Part shown: positions 38,744 through 47,443 of the stretch, one piece after another | Numbering within the stretch: the stretch's first letter is position 1 | Layout of the letters: the number at the start of each line of letters is the position of its first letter | DNA from: Rhodovulum marinum | GTDB taxonomy: Bacteria; Pseudomonadota; Alphaproteobacteria; Rhodobacterales; Rhodobacteraceae | Direction: 5' to 3' | Assembly: GCF_004343075.1 (NCBI RefSeq) | Contig: NZ_SLXP01000001.1 | Span: 426,474-490,473 of the forward strand | Length of the DNA: 64,000 nt | Notes under the pieces: model-generated | The model's input: the letters and a program-made list of their open reading frames with translations, nothing else | Database searches by the model: none | What the model was told of the DNA's origin: nothing | Translations under genes and position numbers: made by a program

Positions 38744-39657
38744 CCCTGCCGGCGATCTCGGTCACCGGCCTGACCAAGCGGTTCGGCGACAAGACGGTGG
38801 TTAACCGGGTGACGCTGTCGGTCGAGCGTGGCGAGATCGCCGGGTTCCTGGGACCGAACGGATCAGGAAAAACGACGACCATACGGATGATTTGCGGGCT
38901 TTTGGAACCCGATGGCGGCGAGGGGCGCGTTCTGGGCCATGACATCCGCAGCGAGCGCCGCGCGATTAATCGCAAGGTCGGCTACATGACCCAGCGTTTT
39001 TCATTCTACGAGGATCTGACGATCGAGGAAAACCTGCGCTTCGTCGCCGGGCTTTACGGGATGGTACCGGTGGGCCGCATCGTGCGCGACACGCTGGCGG
39101 ATCTTGGTCTGACGGCACGGCGGGGCCAGTTGGCCGGCGACCTTTCAGGGGGATGGAAACAGCGGCTGGCACTGGCCGCCTGCATCATGCACCGGCCGGA
39201 TCTCTTGTTGCTGGACGAGCCCACCGCCGGGGTCGACCCAAAGGCACGGCGCGAGTTCTGGGACGAGATCCACCGGCTGGCCGCGGACGGGATGACGGTG
39301 CTGGTCTCGACCCATTACATGGACGAGGCCGAGCGGTGTCACCGGATCAACTATATCTCGTTCGGGCATCTGGTGGCGCAGGGCACCGTCGAAGAGGTGG
39401 TGCGTGATGCCGGACTGACAACGCTGGTATTGACCGGCACGAACACGCCCCAGGCCGCCCGGCGACTTGCCGGCGCACCGGGGGTCGAGCAGATCGCACC
39501 CTTCGGCAATGCGCTGCACGTCGTGGGCCGCGACGCCGCGGCGTTGCGGGCTTCAGTGGAACGCGTGGCGCGGGAAACCGGCACCCGGGCCGCCCCCGCC
39601 GACACCAGCCTGGAAGACGTGTTCATCAAGCTGATGAATGACGGAACCGCGGCATGA
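38740..39657 (+). CDS. ABC exporter ATP-binding protein (YbhF-like, single domain)
   Basis: ATPase of an ABC-2 exporter, 305 aa. Walker A GPNGSGKTTTIRMICGL is near residue 38, the signature LSGGWKQRLALAACI near 136, Walker B LLLLDEPTAGVDPKARREF near 158, and the switch His in LVSTHYMDEAERC. E. coli YbhF carries two ATPase domains in about 578 aa; here there is one, so the pump probably uses a homodimer. Start ATG 38740 overlaps the adaptor stop. Confidence 0.93.
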   Translation: MTLPAISVTGLTKRFGDKTVVNRVTLSVERGEIAGFLGPNGSGKTTTIRMICGLLEPDGGEGRVLGHDIRSERRAINRKVGYMTQRFSFYEDLTIEENLRFVAGLYGMVPVGRIVRDTLADLGLTARRGQLAGDLSGGWKQRLALAACIMHRPDLLLLDEPTAGVDPKARREFWDEIHRLAADGMTVLVSTHYMDEAERCHRINYISFGHLVAQGTVEEVVRDAGLTTLVLTGTNTPQAARRLAGAPGVEQIAPFGNALHVVGRDAAALRASVERVARETGTRAAPADTSLEDVFIKLMNDGTAA

Positions 39658-40793
39658 GCGGCCGCTTTCTTTCCCTTGCACGGCTCTGGGCGCTTCTGAC
39701 CAAGGAAACGATCCAGATGCGCCGCGACCGGCTGACCTTCGGGATGATGCTGGGCATCCCGCTGCTGCAGTTGATGCTGTTCGGCTTTGCGATCAACACC
39801 GACCCCAAGGAACTGCCCGCGGCGCTGGTGGCGCCTACGCAGGACCGGTTCACCCGGGCGATGGTGTCGGCGCTTGAGTTGACCGGCTATTACCGCTTCG
39901 TGGCGCCGGACGCGACGGCGGCGGAGGCCGAGGCGATGATCACCAGGGGCGACGTCGCCTTCGTGGTCACGGTGCCGTCCGATTTCGGCCGCCGGGTGGC
40001 ACGCGGTGAGGCGCCCACGATCCTGATCGAGGCGGACGCGACCGACCCCTCGGTCGCTTCGGGCGCGGTGTCGACGCTGGGCACGGTCGCCGCCGAAGCG
40101 TTGCTGCGCGAGTCCGGGGGCGAAGCAGCGGCCGAGGACGAGGCGGCAAGGCGCCTTTCGGTCATCGTGCACCGCCGATACAACCCCGAGGGGATCACGC
40201 AATACAACATCGTGCCGGGCCTTCTGGGCGTGATCCTGCAGCTGACGATGGTGATGATGACAGCGATGGCGCTGACGCGGGAAACCGAACGCGGCACGAT
40301 GGAGAACCTGTTGTCGATGCCCGCGACGCCACTGGAGATCATGCTGGGCAAGGTGGTGCCCTATCTCGCGGTGGGCGCGGTGCAGGTGGTCGTCGTGCTG
40401 GTCGCGGCCAGGACGCTTTTCTCGATCCCCTTCGTCGGCAGCCTGCCGCTGCTCCTGGTCGGGGTCCTGGTCTTCGTGCTGGCGCTGGTGATCCTGGGCT
40501 ACCTGATCTCGACGGTGGCCCGGACCCAGATGCAGGCGATGCAGCTGACGTTCTTCTTCTTTTTGCCGTCGCTGATGCTCTCGGGGTTCATGTTCCCGTT
40601 CCGGGGCATGCCGGGCTGGGCGCAGACGCTGGGCGAGATTTTTCCGCTGACCCATTTCCTGCGGCTGATCCGGGCGGTGATGCTGAAGGGGGCGGATGCG
40701 GCCACGGTGGCGGGGCCGATGGCGGCACTGGGCCTCTTCGTACTTCTGCTGTCCGGTGCCGCGCTGCTCAGGTTCCGGCGCACCCTGGACTGA
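39654..40793 (+). CDS. ABC-2 type exporter permease (YbhS/YbhR-like)
   Basis: Membrane permease of 379 aa with the YhiN/YbhS layout. TM1 is at about residues 28-48 (FGMMLGIPLLQLMLFGFAIN), followed by a 150-residue periplasmic domain, then five TM helices from about 180 on (PGLLGVILQLTMVMMTAMAL). ETERGTMENLLSMPATPLEIM is the ABC-2 coupling helix. Only one permease is encoded where E. coli has YbhS and YbhR, so a homodimer is likely. Last gene of the operon. Confidence 0.92.
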   Translation: MSGRFLSLARLWALLTKETIQMRRDRLTFGMMLGIPLLQLMLFGFAINTDPKELPAALVAPTQDRFTRAMVSALELTGYYRFVAPDATAAEAEAMITRGDVAFVVTVPSDFGRRVARGEAPTILIEADATDPSVASGAVSTLGTVAAEALLRESGGEAAAEDEAARRLSVIVHRRYNPEGITQYNIVPGLLGVILQLTMVMMTAMALTRETERGTMENLLSMPATPLEIMLGKVVPYLAVGAVQVVVVLVAARTLFSIPFVGSLPLLLVGVLVFVLALVILGYLISTVARTQMQAMQLTFFFFLPSLMLSGFMFPFRGMPGWAQTLGEIFPLTHFLRLIRAVMLKGADAATVAGPMAALGLFVLLLSGAALLRFRRTLD

Positions 40794-40897
40794 GGACGGG
40801 CGGGGGGGCCAGCCCCCGTGCTTCGGACTCCCCCTGGGATATTTACGGCCAGAAGAAGGCCCGCGGTCCTTTTTCTTGGTACAAATACCCCGGGTGT

Positions 40898-40916
40898 CCG
40901 GGGGCGGAGCCCCCGG
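40898..40916. terminator. Hairpin between convergent ABC permease and RND permease genes
   Basis: A perfect 8-base-pair stem CCGGGGGC/GCCCCCGG with loop GGA. The same gap also holds CGGGGG/CCCCCG at 40801-40818 and a weaker GGCC/GTCC hairpin followed by five T at 40858-40874, which could end the ABC operon. Bidirectional termination is likely. Confidence 0.55.
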
Positions 40917-40957
40917 CGGGTCGCCCCGGCGACAGCCGGCGCGAAACTCGAAACCCT

Positions 40958-43900
40958 TCAGGTCCGGAAGATGCGGTAGATCGCCGGGATCACCAGCACC
41001 GTCAGCGCGGTCGAGGACGCGAGCCCGAAGAGAAGCGACAGCGCCAGCCCCTGGAAGATCGGGTCGGCCAGGATCACCGCCGCCCCGATCATGGCCGCAA
41101 GCGCGGTCAACAGGATCGGCTTGAACCGGGTCGCGCCCGCCTCGACAAGCGTTTCCACCGTCACCGGCCCGCCGGAATGGCGGATGAAATCGACCAGCAG
41201 GATCGAGTTCCGCACGATGATGCCCGCCAGCGCGATGAACCCGATCATCGATGTCGCGGTGAAGGGCGCCGAGAACAGCCAATGCCCCAGCATGATGCCG
41301 AGGAATGTCAGCGGCACGGGGGTCAGCACCACCAGCGGCAGCTTGAACGAGCCGAACTGCGCCACCACGAGGATATAGATCCCCACCAGCGCCACGCCGA
41401 AGGCCGCGCCCATGTCGCGGAAGGTGACGTAGGTGACCTCCCACTCGCCATCCCAGAGCAGCACCGGGTCTTTCTCAGACAGGGGCTGGCCGTGCAGGCT
41501 GATCGTGGGCTTGGGCAGGTCGCCCCAGTCCATCTCGTCGATGCGGTTCTGGACGGCGAGCATCCCGTAGAGCGGGGCCTCGAATTCGCCCGCCAATTCG
41601 GCCGTGACCATCTCGGCATAGCGGCCGTTATGGCGGAAGATCGTGTAGGACGCCGCTTCCTCGGACAGGGTCACCACGTCGCCCAGTTCCACCACGCCGC
41701 GCCCGCCCGGCAGCGCGTTGGCGGGCACCGGGGTGGCGAGCGTGGTCTCGTCCATCACGCGATCGGAGCGGTCGCGGGCGACCACGATGGGGATCGGCAC
41801 GCGGCCCTCGCCCCGGTGCGAATAGCCCACGGTCGAGGTGCCATTGAGCAGCCGCATGGTGTGCAGCGCGTCGGCCTCCTGCACGTTGAAGAAGGCAAGG
41901 TCCGAGGGGCTCAGTTCGGCCCGGATGCGCCGGGGCTGGGTGCCATAGCTGTCATCGACATCGACGATGAAGGGGATATCCTCGAACGCCTCGCGCACCT
42001 TGGCCGCGACCGCGCGGCGGGTGTCGCCGTCGGGGCCGTAGATCTCGGCCAGCAGCGTCGAGATCACCGGGGGACCCGGGGGCGGTTCGACCACCTTGAG
42101 CACCGTGCCCATCGGCACGTCGAGCTGGTGCAGCCGCTCGCGCAGGTCCAGCGCGATGGCGTGGCTGGGGCGGTCGCGGGCGTCCTTGCCGGTCAGGTTC
42201 AGCTGCACGTCACCGAGGTTCGGCGCCTCGCGCAGGAAGTAGTGGCGCACCAGCCCGTTGAAGTTGAAGGGCTGCGCGGTGCCCGCGTAGGTCTGGATCG
42301 AGATCACCTCGGGCAGGTCGAACGCGATCCGGGCCACGTCCTGCGCGACGGCGTCGGTGGCCTCGACCGACGCGCCCTCGGGCAGGTCGATGATGACCGA
42401 AAGCTCGGGCTTGTTGTCGAAGGGCAGGAGCTTGACCGTCACATCCTTGGTATAAAGCGCGCCCATCGAGCCGAAGGAGACGACGACCACGGCCAAGAGG
42501 AAGGTCAGGCTGATCCATTTGCGGGCCAGGATCGGGCGGACGACACCGGCGTAAAGCCGCCCCAGGCGGCCGCCGGGATGGCCGTGGCCGTCATGGTCGT
42601 GCAAGGGCGCGCGCCCTGCGATTTTCAGCATCAGCCAGGGCGTGATCATCACCGCCACGAAGAAGGAGAAGATCATCGCGGCGGAGGCATTCGCGGGGAT
42701 CGGGCTCATGTACGGGCCCATGAGGCCGCTGACAAAGAGCATCGGCAGGAGCGCGACGACCACGGTCAGGGTGGCGACGATGGTGGGGTTGCCGACCTCG
42801 GCCACGGCCTCGATGGCCGCTTGCGTGCGGCTTTTGCCCTTTTCCTGCATGGCCCAGTGGCGGGCGATGTTCTCGATCACCACGATGGCGTCGTCCACGA
42901 GAATCCCGATGGAGAAGATCAGCGCGAACAGCGAGACGCGGTTGAGCGTATAGCCCATGACATAGGCAGCAAAGAGAGTGAGCAGGATCGTGACCGGGAT
43001 CACGATGGCGACCACGATGGCCTCGCGCCAGCCGATGGCGAAGAGCACGAGCGCCACGATGGAAACGGTGGCGAGGCCAAGGTGGAACAGCAGTTCGTTG
43101 GCCTTTTCGCTGGCGGTTTCGCCGTAGTCGCGGGTGATCTCGACCGCGACGCTGTCGGGGATCAGGTCGCCTTCCATCTCGTGCAGGCGGTGGAGCACTT
43201 CCTCGGCCACCACCACGGCGTTCGCGCCCGCGCGTTTGGCCAGCGCCAGCGTAACGGCGGGGCGGCGGGTGACGGTGCCGTCCGCGTCGCGCGTCAGGCT
43301 GGCGACGTGGTGTTCGTCGAGGTCGTGGACGAAGCCGACCTGGGCCACGTCGCGGACATAGACGGTGCGCCCGTCGCGGGCGGTCAGTTCGAGGTTGCCG
43401 ATCTCGGCGGGCGTGGCAAGCGTCTTGCCGAGTTCCAGCGCGACCTGCTGGCCGCCGTCGCGGACCATGCCAGCGGGGGCGGCGGAATTGGCGCCCTCGA
43501 TCTTGGCGGCGAGCTGTTGCAGCGTGATGCCGTAAAGCGCCAGTTTCTCGGGGTCGGGGGCGACACGGAGCGCCTCTTCGGTCTTGCCGACCAGATAGGT
43601 GAGACCCACGTTCTCGATCTTGACGAGTTCGGTTTCGACCTCGCGCGCGATGCGGGTCAGGTCGGCGGCGGTGATCTCGGTCTGGCCGGGCGCGGGCGCG
43701 AAGGTCAGCGCGACGATGGCCACGTCGTTGATGCCGCGGCCCACGACCAGCGGTTCGGGAATGCCCACGGGGATGCGGTCGAGATTGGCGAGGATCTTGT
43801 CGCGGACGCGCAGGATCGCGGTGTCCTGGGACAGGCCAACCTCGAACCTGGCGGTGACCATGACCTGGTCGTCATTGGTCTGGGAATAGACGTGCTCGAC

Positions 43901-44182
43901 CTGGTCGATGCCCTTGACGATGATTTCCAGCGGTTCGGTCACCAGTTTCACCGCGTCGACGGCGCGCAGCCCATCGGCCTGGACATGGATGTCCACCAGC
44001 GGCACGGAGATCTGGGGTTCCTCTTCGCGCGGCAGGCTGATGAGCGCGATCAGGCCCATGGCGAGCGCGGCCAGCAGCAGGAGCGGCGTCAGCGGCGAGG
44101 CGATGAAGCCGCGGGTCAGGTTGCCTGCGATGCCGAGTGGCGTCTTGTGGCCGCCTTCGGGCGTTTCGGGCGTGTCAGTCAT
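40958..44182 (-). CDS. Efflux RND transporter permease (second pump)
   Basis: Proton-driven efflux pump, 1074 aa. Opening residues LGIAGNLTRGFIASPLTPLL lead into TM1. TM4 holds SIGILVDDAIVVIENIARH near residue 420, with the paired Asp. GIIVRNSILLVDFIRHSGG near residue 990 is the second-half repeat. A cytoplasmic loop near residue 530 carries APLHDHDGHGHPGG, an unusual His/Asp cluster. Otherwise the protein resembles the hydrophobe/amphiphile efflux (HAE) class. Its start overlaps the adaptor stop (8 bases). The substrate is unknown. Confidence 0.93.
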   Translation of the reverse strand: MTDTPETPEGGHKTPLGIAGNLTRGFIASPLTPLLLLAALAMGLIALISLPREEEPQISVPLVDIHVQADGLRAVDAVKLVTEPLEIIVKGIDQVEHVYSQTNDDQVMVTARFEVGLSQDTAILRVRDKILANLDRIPVGIPEPLVVGRGINDVAIVALTFAPAPGQTEITAADLTRIAREVETELVKIENVGLTYLVGKTEEALRVAPDPEKLALYGITLQQLAAKIEGANSAAPAGMVRDGGQQVALELGKTLATPAEIGNLELTARDGRTVYVRDVAQVGFVHDLDEHHVASLTRDADGTVTRRPAVTLALAKRAGANAVVVAEEVLHRLHEMEGDLIPDSVAVEITRDYGETASEKANELLFHLGLATVSIVALVLFAIGWREAIVVAIVIPVTILLTLFAAYVMGYTLNRVSLFALIFSIGILVDDAIVVIENIARHWAMQEKGKSRTQAAIEAVAEVGNPTIVATLTVVVALLPMLFVSGLMGPYMSPIPANASAAMIFSFFVAVMITPWLMLKIAGRAPLHDHDGHGHPGGRLGRLYAGVVRPILARKWISLTFLLAVVVVSFGSMGALYTKDVTVKLLPFDNKPELSVIIDLPEGASVEATDAVAQDVARIAFDLPEVISIQTYAGTAQPFNFNGLVRHYFLREAPNLGDVQLNLTGKDARDRPSHAIALDLRERLHQLDVPMGTVLKVVEPPPGPPVISTLLAEIYGPDGDTRRAVAAKVREAFEDIPFIVDVDDSYGTQPRRIRAELSPSDLAFFNVQEADALHTMRLLNGTSTVGYSHRGEGRVPIPIVVARDRSDRVMDETTLATPVPANALPGGRGVVELGDVVTLSEEAASYTIFRHNGRYAEMVTAELAGEFEAPLYGMLAVQNRIDEMDWGDLPKPTISLHGQPLSEKDPVLLWDGEWEVTYVTFRDMGAAFGVALVGIYILVVAQFGSFKLPLVVLTPVPLTFLGIMLGHWLFSAPFTATSMIGFIALAGIIVRNSILLVDFIRHSGGPVTVETLVEAGATRFKPILLTALAAMIGAAVILADPIFQGLALSLLFGLASSTALTVLVIPAIYRIFRT

Positions 44183-45152
44183 TGCCGGTCACCACGGCAT
44201 CGCCAGCCTTGAGGCCGGACAGGATTTCCAGCATTTCGCCGCCCTCCGTACGGACCGGCTCACCGGGCACGACGGCGCGGCGGACAGGGCCATCGGGACC
44301 CTGAACGGTCACGAAATCAAGACCGCTTTCGCGGATCAGCGCGTCGACGGGCACGAGAATCGCCTGGCGCGTGCCCACGGGCAGGCGAACGGGGATGCGG
44401 CGGCCGACGAAGCGGCCGTCCAGGCCGTCGACCTCGACATCGGCCAGAACGCGGCCGCCCTCGATCTGGGGATAGACCTTGGCCAGCCGACCGGTTTCGC
44501 CATCCATGCCGGACCCCGCGCCAAGGGTGATTTCATCCCCTTCGCGCAGCGCGGTGGCGTGGCGTTCGGGGATCGAGAGGCGCAGGAACACGCCGCCGCC
44601 GCCGATCTCGGCCACGGTTTCGCCGGGCGTGATGACGGAGCCGAGCGAGATCGGCACCGAGAGCACCACGCCGTTGTCGGGCGAGAGCACCGCGCCCTCG
44701 GTCACCTGCTGTTCCACGACCCGGCGTTCGGCACGGGTGGAGTCGATGTTTCCCTTGAGGACGTCGACCTGCGTGCGCAACTGGTCCAGCCGCTGCTGGG
44801 TGATCACGCCGCGTTCGCGCAGCGCCTCGCCCCGGTTCAGGTCGGTCGTGGCGGTGTCGAGCTGGGTTTCCAGCGAACTCAGTTGCGCATCGATGGCGCG
44901 CAGCTGGAAGGTCAGCTTGTCATCCTCGACCCGCGCGATTTCCTGGCCCGCCTCGACACGGTCGCCCTCGGTCACCTTCAACTCGACCAGCGTGCCGCCG
45001 ATACGGGCGCGGGCGGGCACACGGTCACGCGTTTCGACCTGGCCATAAACCGCCTTCCATTCGGTGATTTCTGTCGGCTGAAGTGTAATCTCGGCGGCCA
45101 TCGCGGGCAGCGCCGCCAGCATCGCGAGGATCGCAAGGATAGGTCTCGGCAT
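44175..45152 (-). CDS. Efflux RND transporter periplasmic adaptor (second pump)
   Basis: Adaptor of 325 aa with a signal peptide, MPRPILAILAMLAALPAMAAE. It has a lipoyl half (RIGGTLVELKVTEGDRVEAG), a coiled hairpin at about residues 75-140 (LSSLETQLDTATTDLNRGEA), the second lipoyl half (VLSPDNGVVLSVPISLGSVI) and a beta barrel ending IRESGLDFVTVQGPDG. It is first in the minus-strand pair with the RND pump. The AcrR-like inverted repeat about 90 bases upstream is its likely control site. Confidence 0.92.
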   Translation of the reverse strand: MPRPILAILAMLAALPAMAAEITLQPTEITEWKAVYGQVETRDRVPARARIGGTLVELKVTEGDRVEAGQEIARVEDDKLTFQLRAIDAQLSSLETQLDTATTDLNRGEALRERGVITQQRLDQLRTQVDVLKGNIDSTRAERRVVEQQVTEGAVLSPDNGVVLSVPISLGSVITPGETVAEIGGGGVFLRLSIPERHATALREGDEITLGAGSGMDGETGRLAKVYPQIEGGRVLADVEVDGLDGRFVGRRIPVRLPVGTRQAILVPVDALIRESGLDFVTVQGPDGPVRRAVVPGEPVRTEGGEMLEILSGLKAGDAVVTGND

Positions 45153-45631
45153 CGGTTTCGTCCTCCCGTGGCGGCGACCGGATCGCGGCGCATCGCATCC
45201 ACCTGTTGCGGACCCGGAATCGGCACAACCCGGGAACTACACATGCATATTTTTGAATGTATGCGCCAGTTGGACAGTATTTTCAAGGAAAAGCTTGATT
45301 GCCGAACGCATGAATCTGCAAAGTCTCGAAGTCAGCAGGTGACAGATTCCGCGTCAATCCGGGTCACCAGATGCCGGGACTGAACACCTGGGGCGCGATT
45401 TCAGGAAATTGGCCGCGCCTGTCGCAAGCGCAGGGGCGGGATCGCAGGGCCGGGGGCTGTTGCCGGCGGCGTTACTGGTCATCGGGCATGACATCGCATC
45501 CATCACTTTGCGTGTCGATTACATCGAAACCGCGTCAAGCTTTCTGTCCGAACTTCTTGTCCGGACTCACTCGGCACCCTATTCTGGGTGGACCGGGGGT
45601 GCCCCCGCGCTAGCGGTCCCGAACCGTTCCG
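45153..45631. other. Intergenic region upstream of the second RND operon
   Basis: About 480 bases without a supported gene. It holds the RND operon promoter region with an AT-rich block near 45239-45300, several weak open frames without coding character, and a CGGGGG/CCCCCG hairpin at 45594-45607 just before the next gene. Confidence 0.5.
45239..45265. promoter_or_regulatory. AcrR-like inverted repeat upstream of the RND adaptor
   Basis: The stretch ATGCATATTTTTGAATGTAT followed by GC forms an imperfect inverted repeat with arms GCATA and TATGC. It closely resembles the E. coli AcrR operator, whose right arm GAATGTATG is present here. It is 87-113 bases upstream of the adaptor ATG on the minus strand. 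A TetR-family repressor probably binds it; none is encoded next to it. Confidence 0.5.
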
Positions 45632-46090
45632 ATGGCCGAGTATTACAGAGTGGCATTTTCTTTTGGTCGGGGCGCGGAGACCCGGCGCGGAGTTACAGAT
45701 TTCATCATGGTCCATCCCACAGCCGCAGTTTTCACAAGCAACGGTTCCGCCGGGTCAGAGGACGACCCGGACGGCCTGACCGAATTCGCGCTTGAAACGC
45801 TGTTGTCCAGCCCCGATGGATGGCGTCGATTCGCGCGTGAGGCAGCGGCGCGTTGGTCGGCTTCGCCGCCGCTTGCGATCGTCTTCGCCCTGGTGAATGC
45901 CTCGGCCCAGATCGAGGCGATCTTTTCCGCCGGCAGCCCCGCGCGCGACGCCGCCCAGCACGGGTTTCGCATCGCCGGGCTGATTTCGGCCGATCTTTAC
46001 GCGATGGATACGCTGGGCCTGCCGCGCGCCCGGGCGGTCGATCTGACCGCCTATTGGCGGGCGCATGACGACTATTTCCTGACGCTCTGA
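45632..46090 (+). CDS. Hypothetical protein
   Basis: Protein of up to 152 aa that I do not recognise. The last 110 residues look coding (high GC at third positions; acidic-to-helical composition, LTEFALETLLSSPDGWRRFA, LPRARAVDLTAYWRAHDDYF). The N-terminal part does not, and no ribosome site precedes the ATG at 45632 or the internal ATG at 45707. The true start may therefore be 45707 or later. It is mostly helical, with no signal peptide or membrane segment. It could be a small cytosolic orphan or the remnant of a longer gene. Confidence 0.5.
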   Translation: MAEYYRVAFSFGRGAETRRGVTDFIMVHPTAAVFTSNGSAGSEDDPDGLTEFALETLLSSPDGWRRFAREAAARWSASPPLAIVFALVNASAQIEAIFSAGSPARDAAQHGFRIAGLISADLYAMDTLGLPRARAVDLTAYWRAHDDYFLTL

Positions 46091-46135
46091 CAACAGGCGC
46101 CAGCGCTTGCCAAGCCACGCCGTGACGTGCGACCA

Positions 46136-47182
46136 ATGGCCCACCCCGCGAAAGGTGGCCAGAGCGAACCCGTGCCCCGAACCCAGACTCAAGCGCCAGC
46201 CGAAACTCGTCAGGGTACCGCCGCCCTGCCCCAGCTCAGCCATGCGCGCAATCCCGGCATGCCCCTCGACCTGGGTTGGGTGCGCGCGCTGCGCGTGAAC
46301 CGGTCCGCCGCCGAGCGGCGCACCTCCACCCTGCCCGGCCGCCGGTCCGTCAAGAACACGCACCAGGCCGCGTGGCTGCTGCGTGCGGTTTCGATGATCG
46401 ACCTTACCACGCTGGCTGGCGACGACACGCCGGGACGGGTGCACCGCCTTTGCGCCAAGGCCCGCCAGCCGGTCCGCGCCGACCTGCTGGACGCGCTGGG
46501 GGTGGCGCGTCTGACCACCGGCGCGGTCTGCGTCTATCACGAGATGATCGCCCCCGCCCTCGCCGCCCTGCAAGGAACGGGCATTCCCGTGGCGGCAGTC
46601 TCGACCGGCTTCCCCGCCGGGCTGTCGCCCTTTGCCACGCGGCTGGCCGAGATCGAGGCCTCGGTCGCGGCGGGCGCACAGGAGATCGACATCGTGATTT
46701 CGCGCCGCCACGTGCTGACCGGCGACTGGGGGGCGCTTTACGACGAGGTGGCGGCGTTTCGCGCAGCCTGCGGCCCCGCGCACCTTAAGACGATCCTGGC
46801 CACGGGCGAACTGGGCACCTTGACCAATGTCGCCCGCGCCAGCCTTGTCTGCATGATGGCCGGCGCCGATTTCATCAAGACCTCGACCGGCAAGGAACCG
46901 GTGAATGCCACCCTGCCCGTGGGCCTGACCATGGTCCGCGCGATCCGCGCCTATCATGCCGCGACCGGCCACCGGGTGGGTTTCAAACCGGCGGGCGGCA
47001 TTTCGGCGGCCAAGGATGCGCTGGTCTGGCTAGCATTGATCAAGGAAGAACTGGGCGACCGCTGGCTTGCCCCCGACCTGTTCCGCTTCGGCGCCTCGTC
47101 GCTCTTGGGCGACATAGAGCGCCAGATCGAACACCACGTCACGGGCGCCTATTCCGCCGCGTGGCGTCACCCGATGGGATAG
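46136..47182 (+). CDS. deoC: Deoxyribose-phosphate aldolase DeoC
   Basis: Class I aldolase that splits 2-deoxyribose-5-phosphate into acetaldehyde and glyceraldehyde-3-phosphate. About 348 aa from ATG 46136; GTG codons at 46127 and 46172 are alternatives. RNPGMPLDLGWVRALRVN, then SMIDLTTLAGDDTPGRV, mark the long alphaproteobacterial form. The Schiff-base Lys lies in FIKTSTGKEPVNATLPVG near residue 245, and the second Lys in GFKPAGGISAAKDAL near 283. The downstream aldehyde dehydrogenase can oxidise the acetaldehyde produced. Together they form a deoxyribonucleoside salvage unit. Confidence 0.95.
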   Translation: MAHPAKGGQSEPVPRTQTQAPAETRQGTAALPQLSHARNPGMPLDLGWVRALRVNRSAAERRTSTLPGRRSVKNTHQAAWLLRAVSMIDLTTLAGDDTPGRVHRLCAKARQPVRADLLDALGVARLTTGAVCVYHEMIAPALAALQGTGIPVAAVSTGFPAGLSPFATRLAEIEASVAAGAQEIDIVISRRHVLTGDWGALYDEVAAFRAACGPAHLKTILATGELGTLTNVARASLVCMMAGADFIKTSTGKEPVNATLPVGLTMVRAIRAYHAATGHRVGFKPAGGISAAKDALVWLALIKEELGDRWLAPDLFRFGASSLLGDIERQIEHHVTGAYSAAWRHPMG

Positions 47183-47212
47183 CCGCTAAAGATACGCGGA
47201 GGAATTTTAGCA

Positions 47213-47443
47213 ATGGCTGACAAAAGTGATTTGCAAGAATGGGTCTTCGAAGCAGTCCACGATCTCGGCGGGGAAGCAACGGTTGCAGAGGTCGCCAAGT
47301 ACGTCTGGAACAAATACGAACCTGAACTGAAACGCTCAGGCGACCTGTTTTTCACGTGGCAATACGACATGCGATGGGCAGCCGATCGACTTAGAAAGGC
47401 AAAAAAGCTGACTCTGGCTGGACGGAAGTGGGCAATCAAGTGA
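47213..47443 (+). CDS. Small winged-helix-like hypothetical protein between deoC and the aldehyde dehydrogenase gene
   Basis: Basic protein of 76 aa preceded by GGAGGA. The pattern LQEWVFEAVHDLGGEATVAE, then VAKYVWNKYEPELKRSGD and MRWAADRLRKAKKLTLAGRK, predicts three helices and a short wing, like the small winged-helix modules on restriction and regulatory proteins. Its base composition is clearly lower in GC (near 50 percent) and its codon use differs from both neighbours, suggesting later arrival. Its stop overlaps the following GTG start (GTGA). It could be a stand-alone DNA-binding protein; its function is unknown. Confidence 0.75.
   Translation: MADKSDLQEWVFEAVHDLGGEATVAEVAKYVWNKYEPELKRSGDLFFTWQYDMRWAADRLRKAKKLTLAGRKWAIK

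Noticed and set aside
41177-44212. 1011-codon plus-strand frame opposite the RND permease
   Set aside because: Composition is Asp/Arg/His/Gln-rich and lacks any motif; the minus strand encodes a full RND pump.
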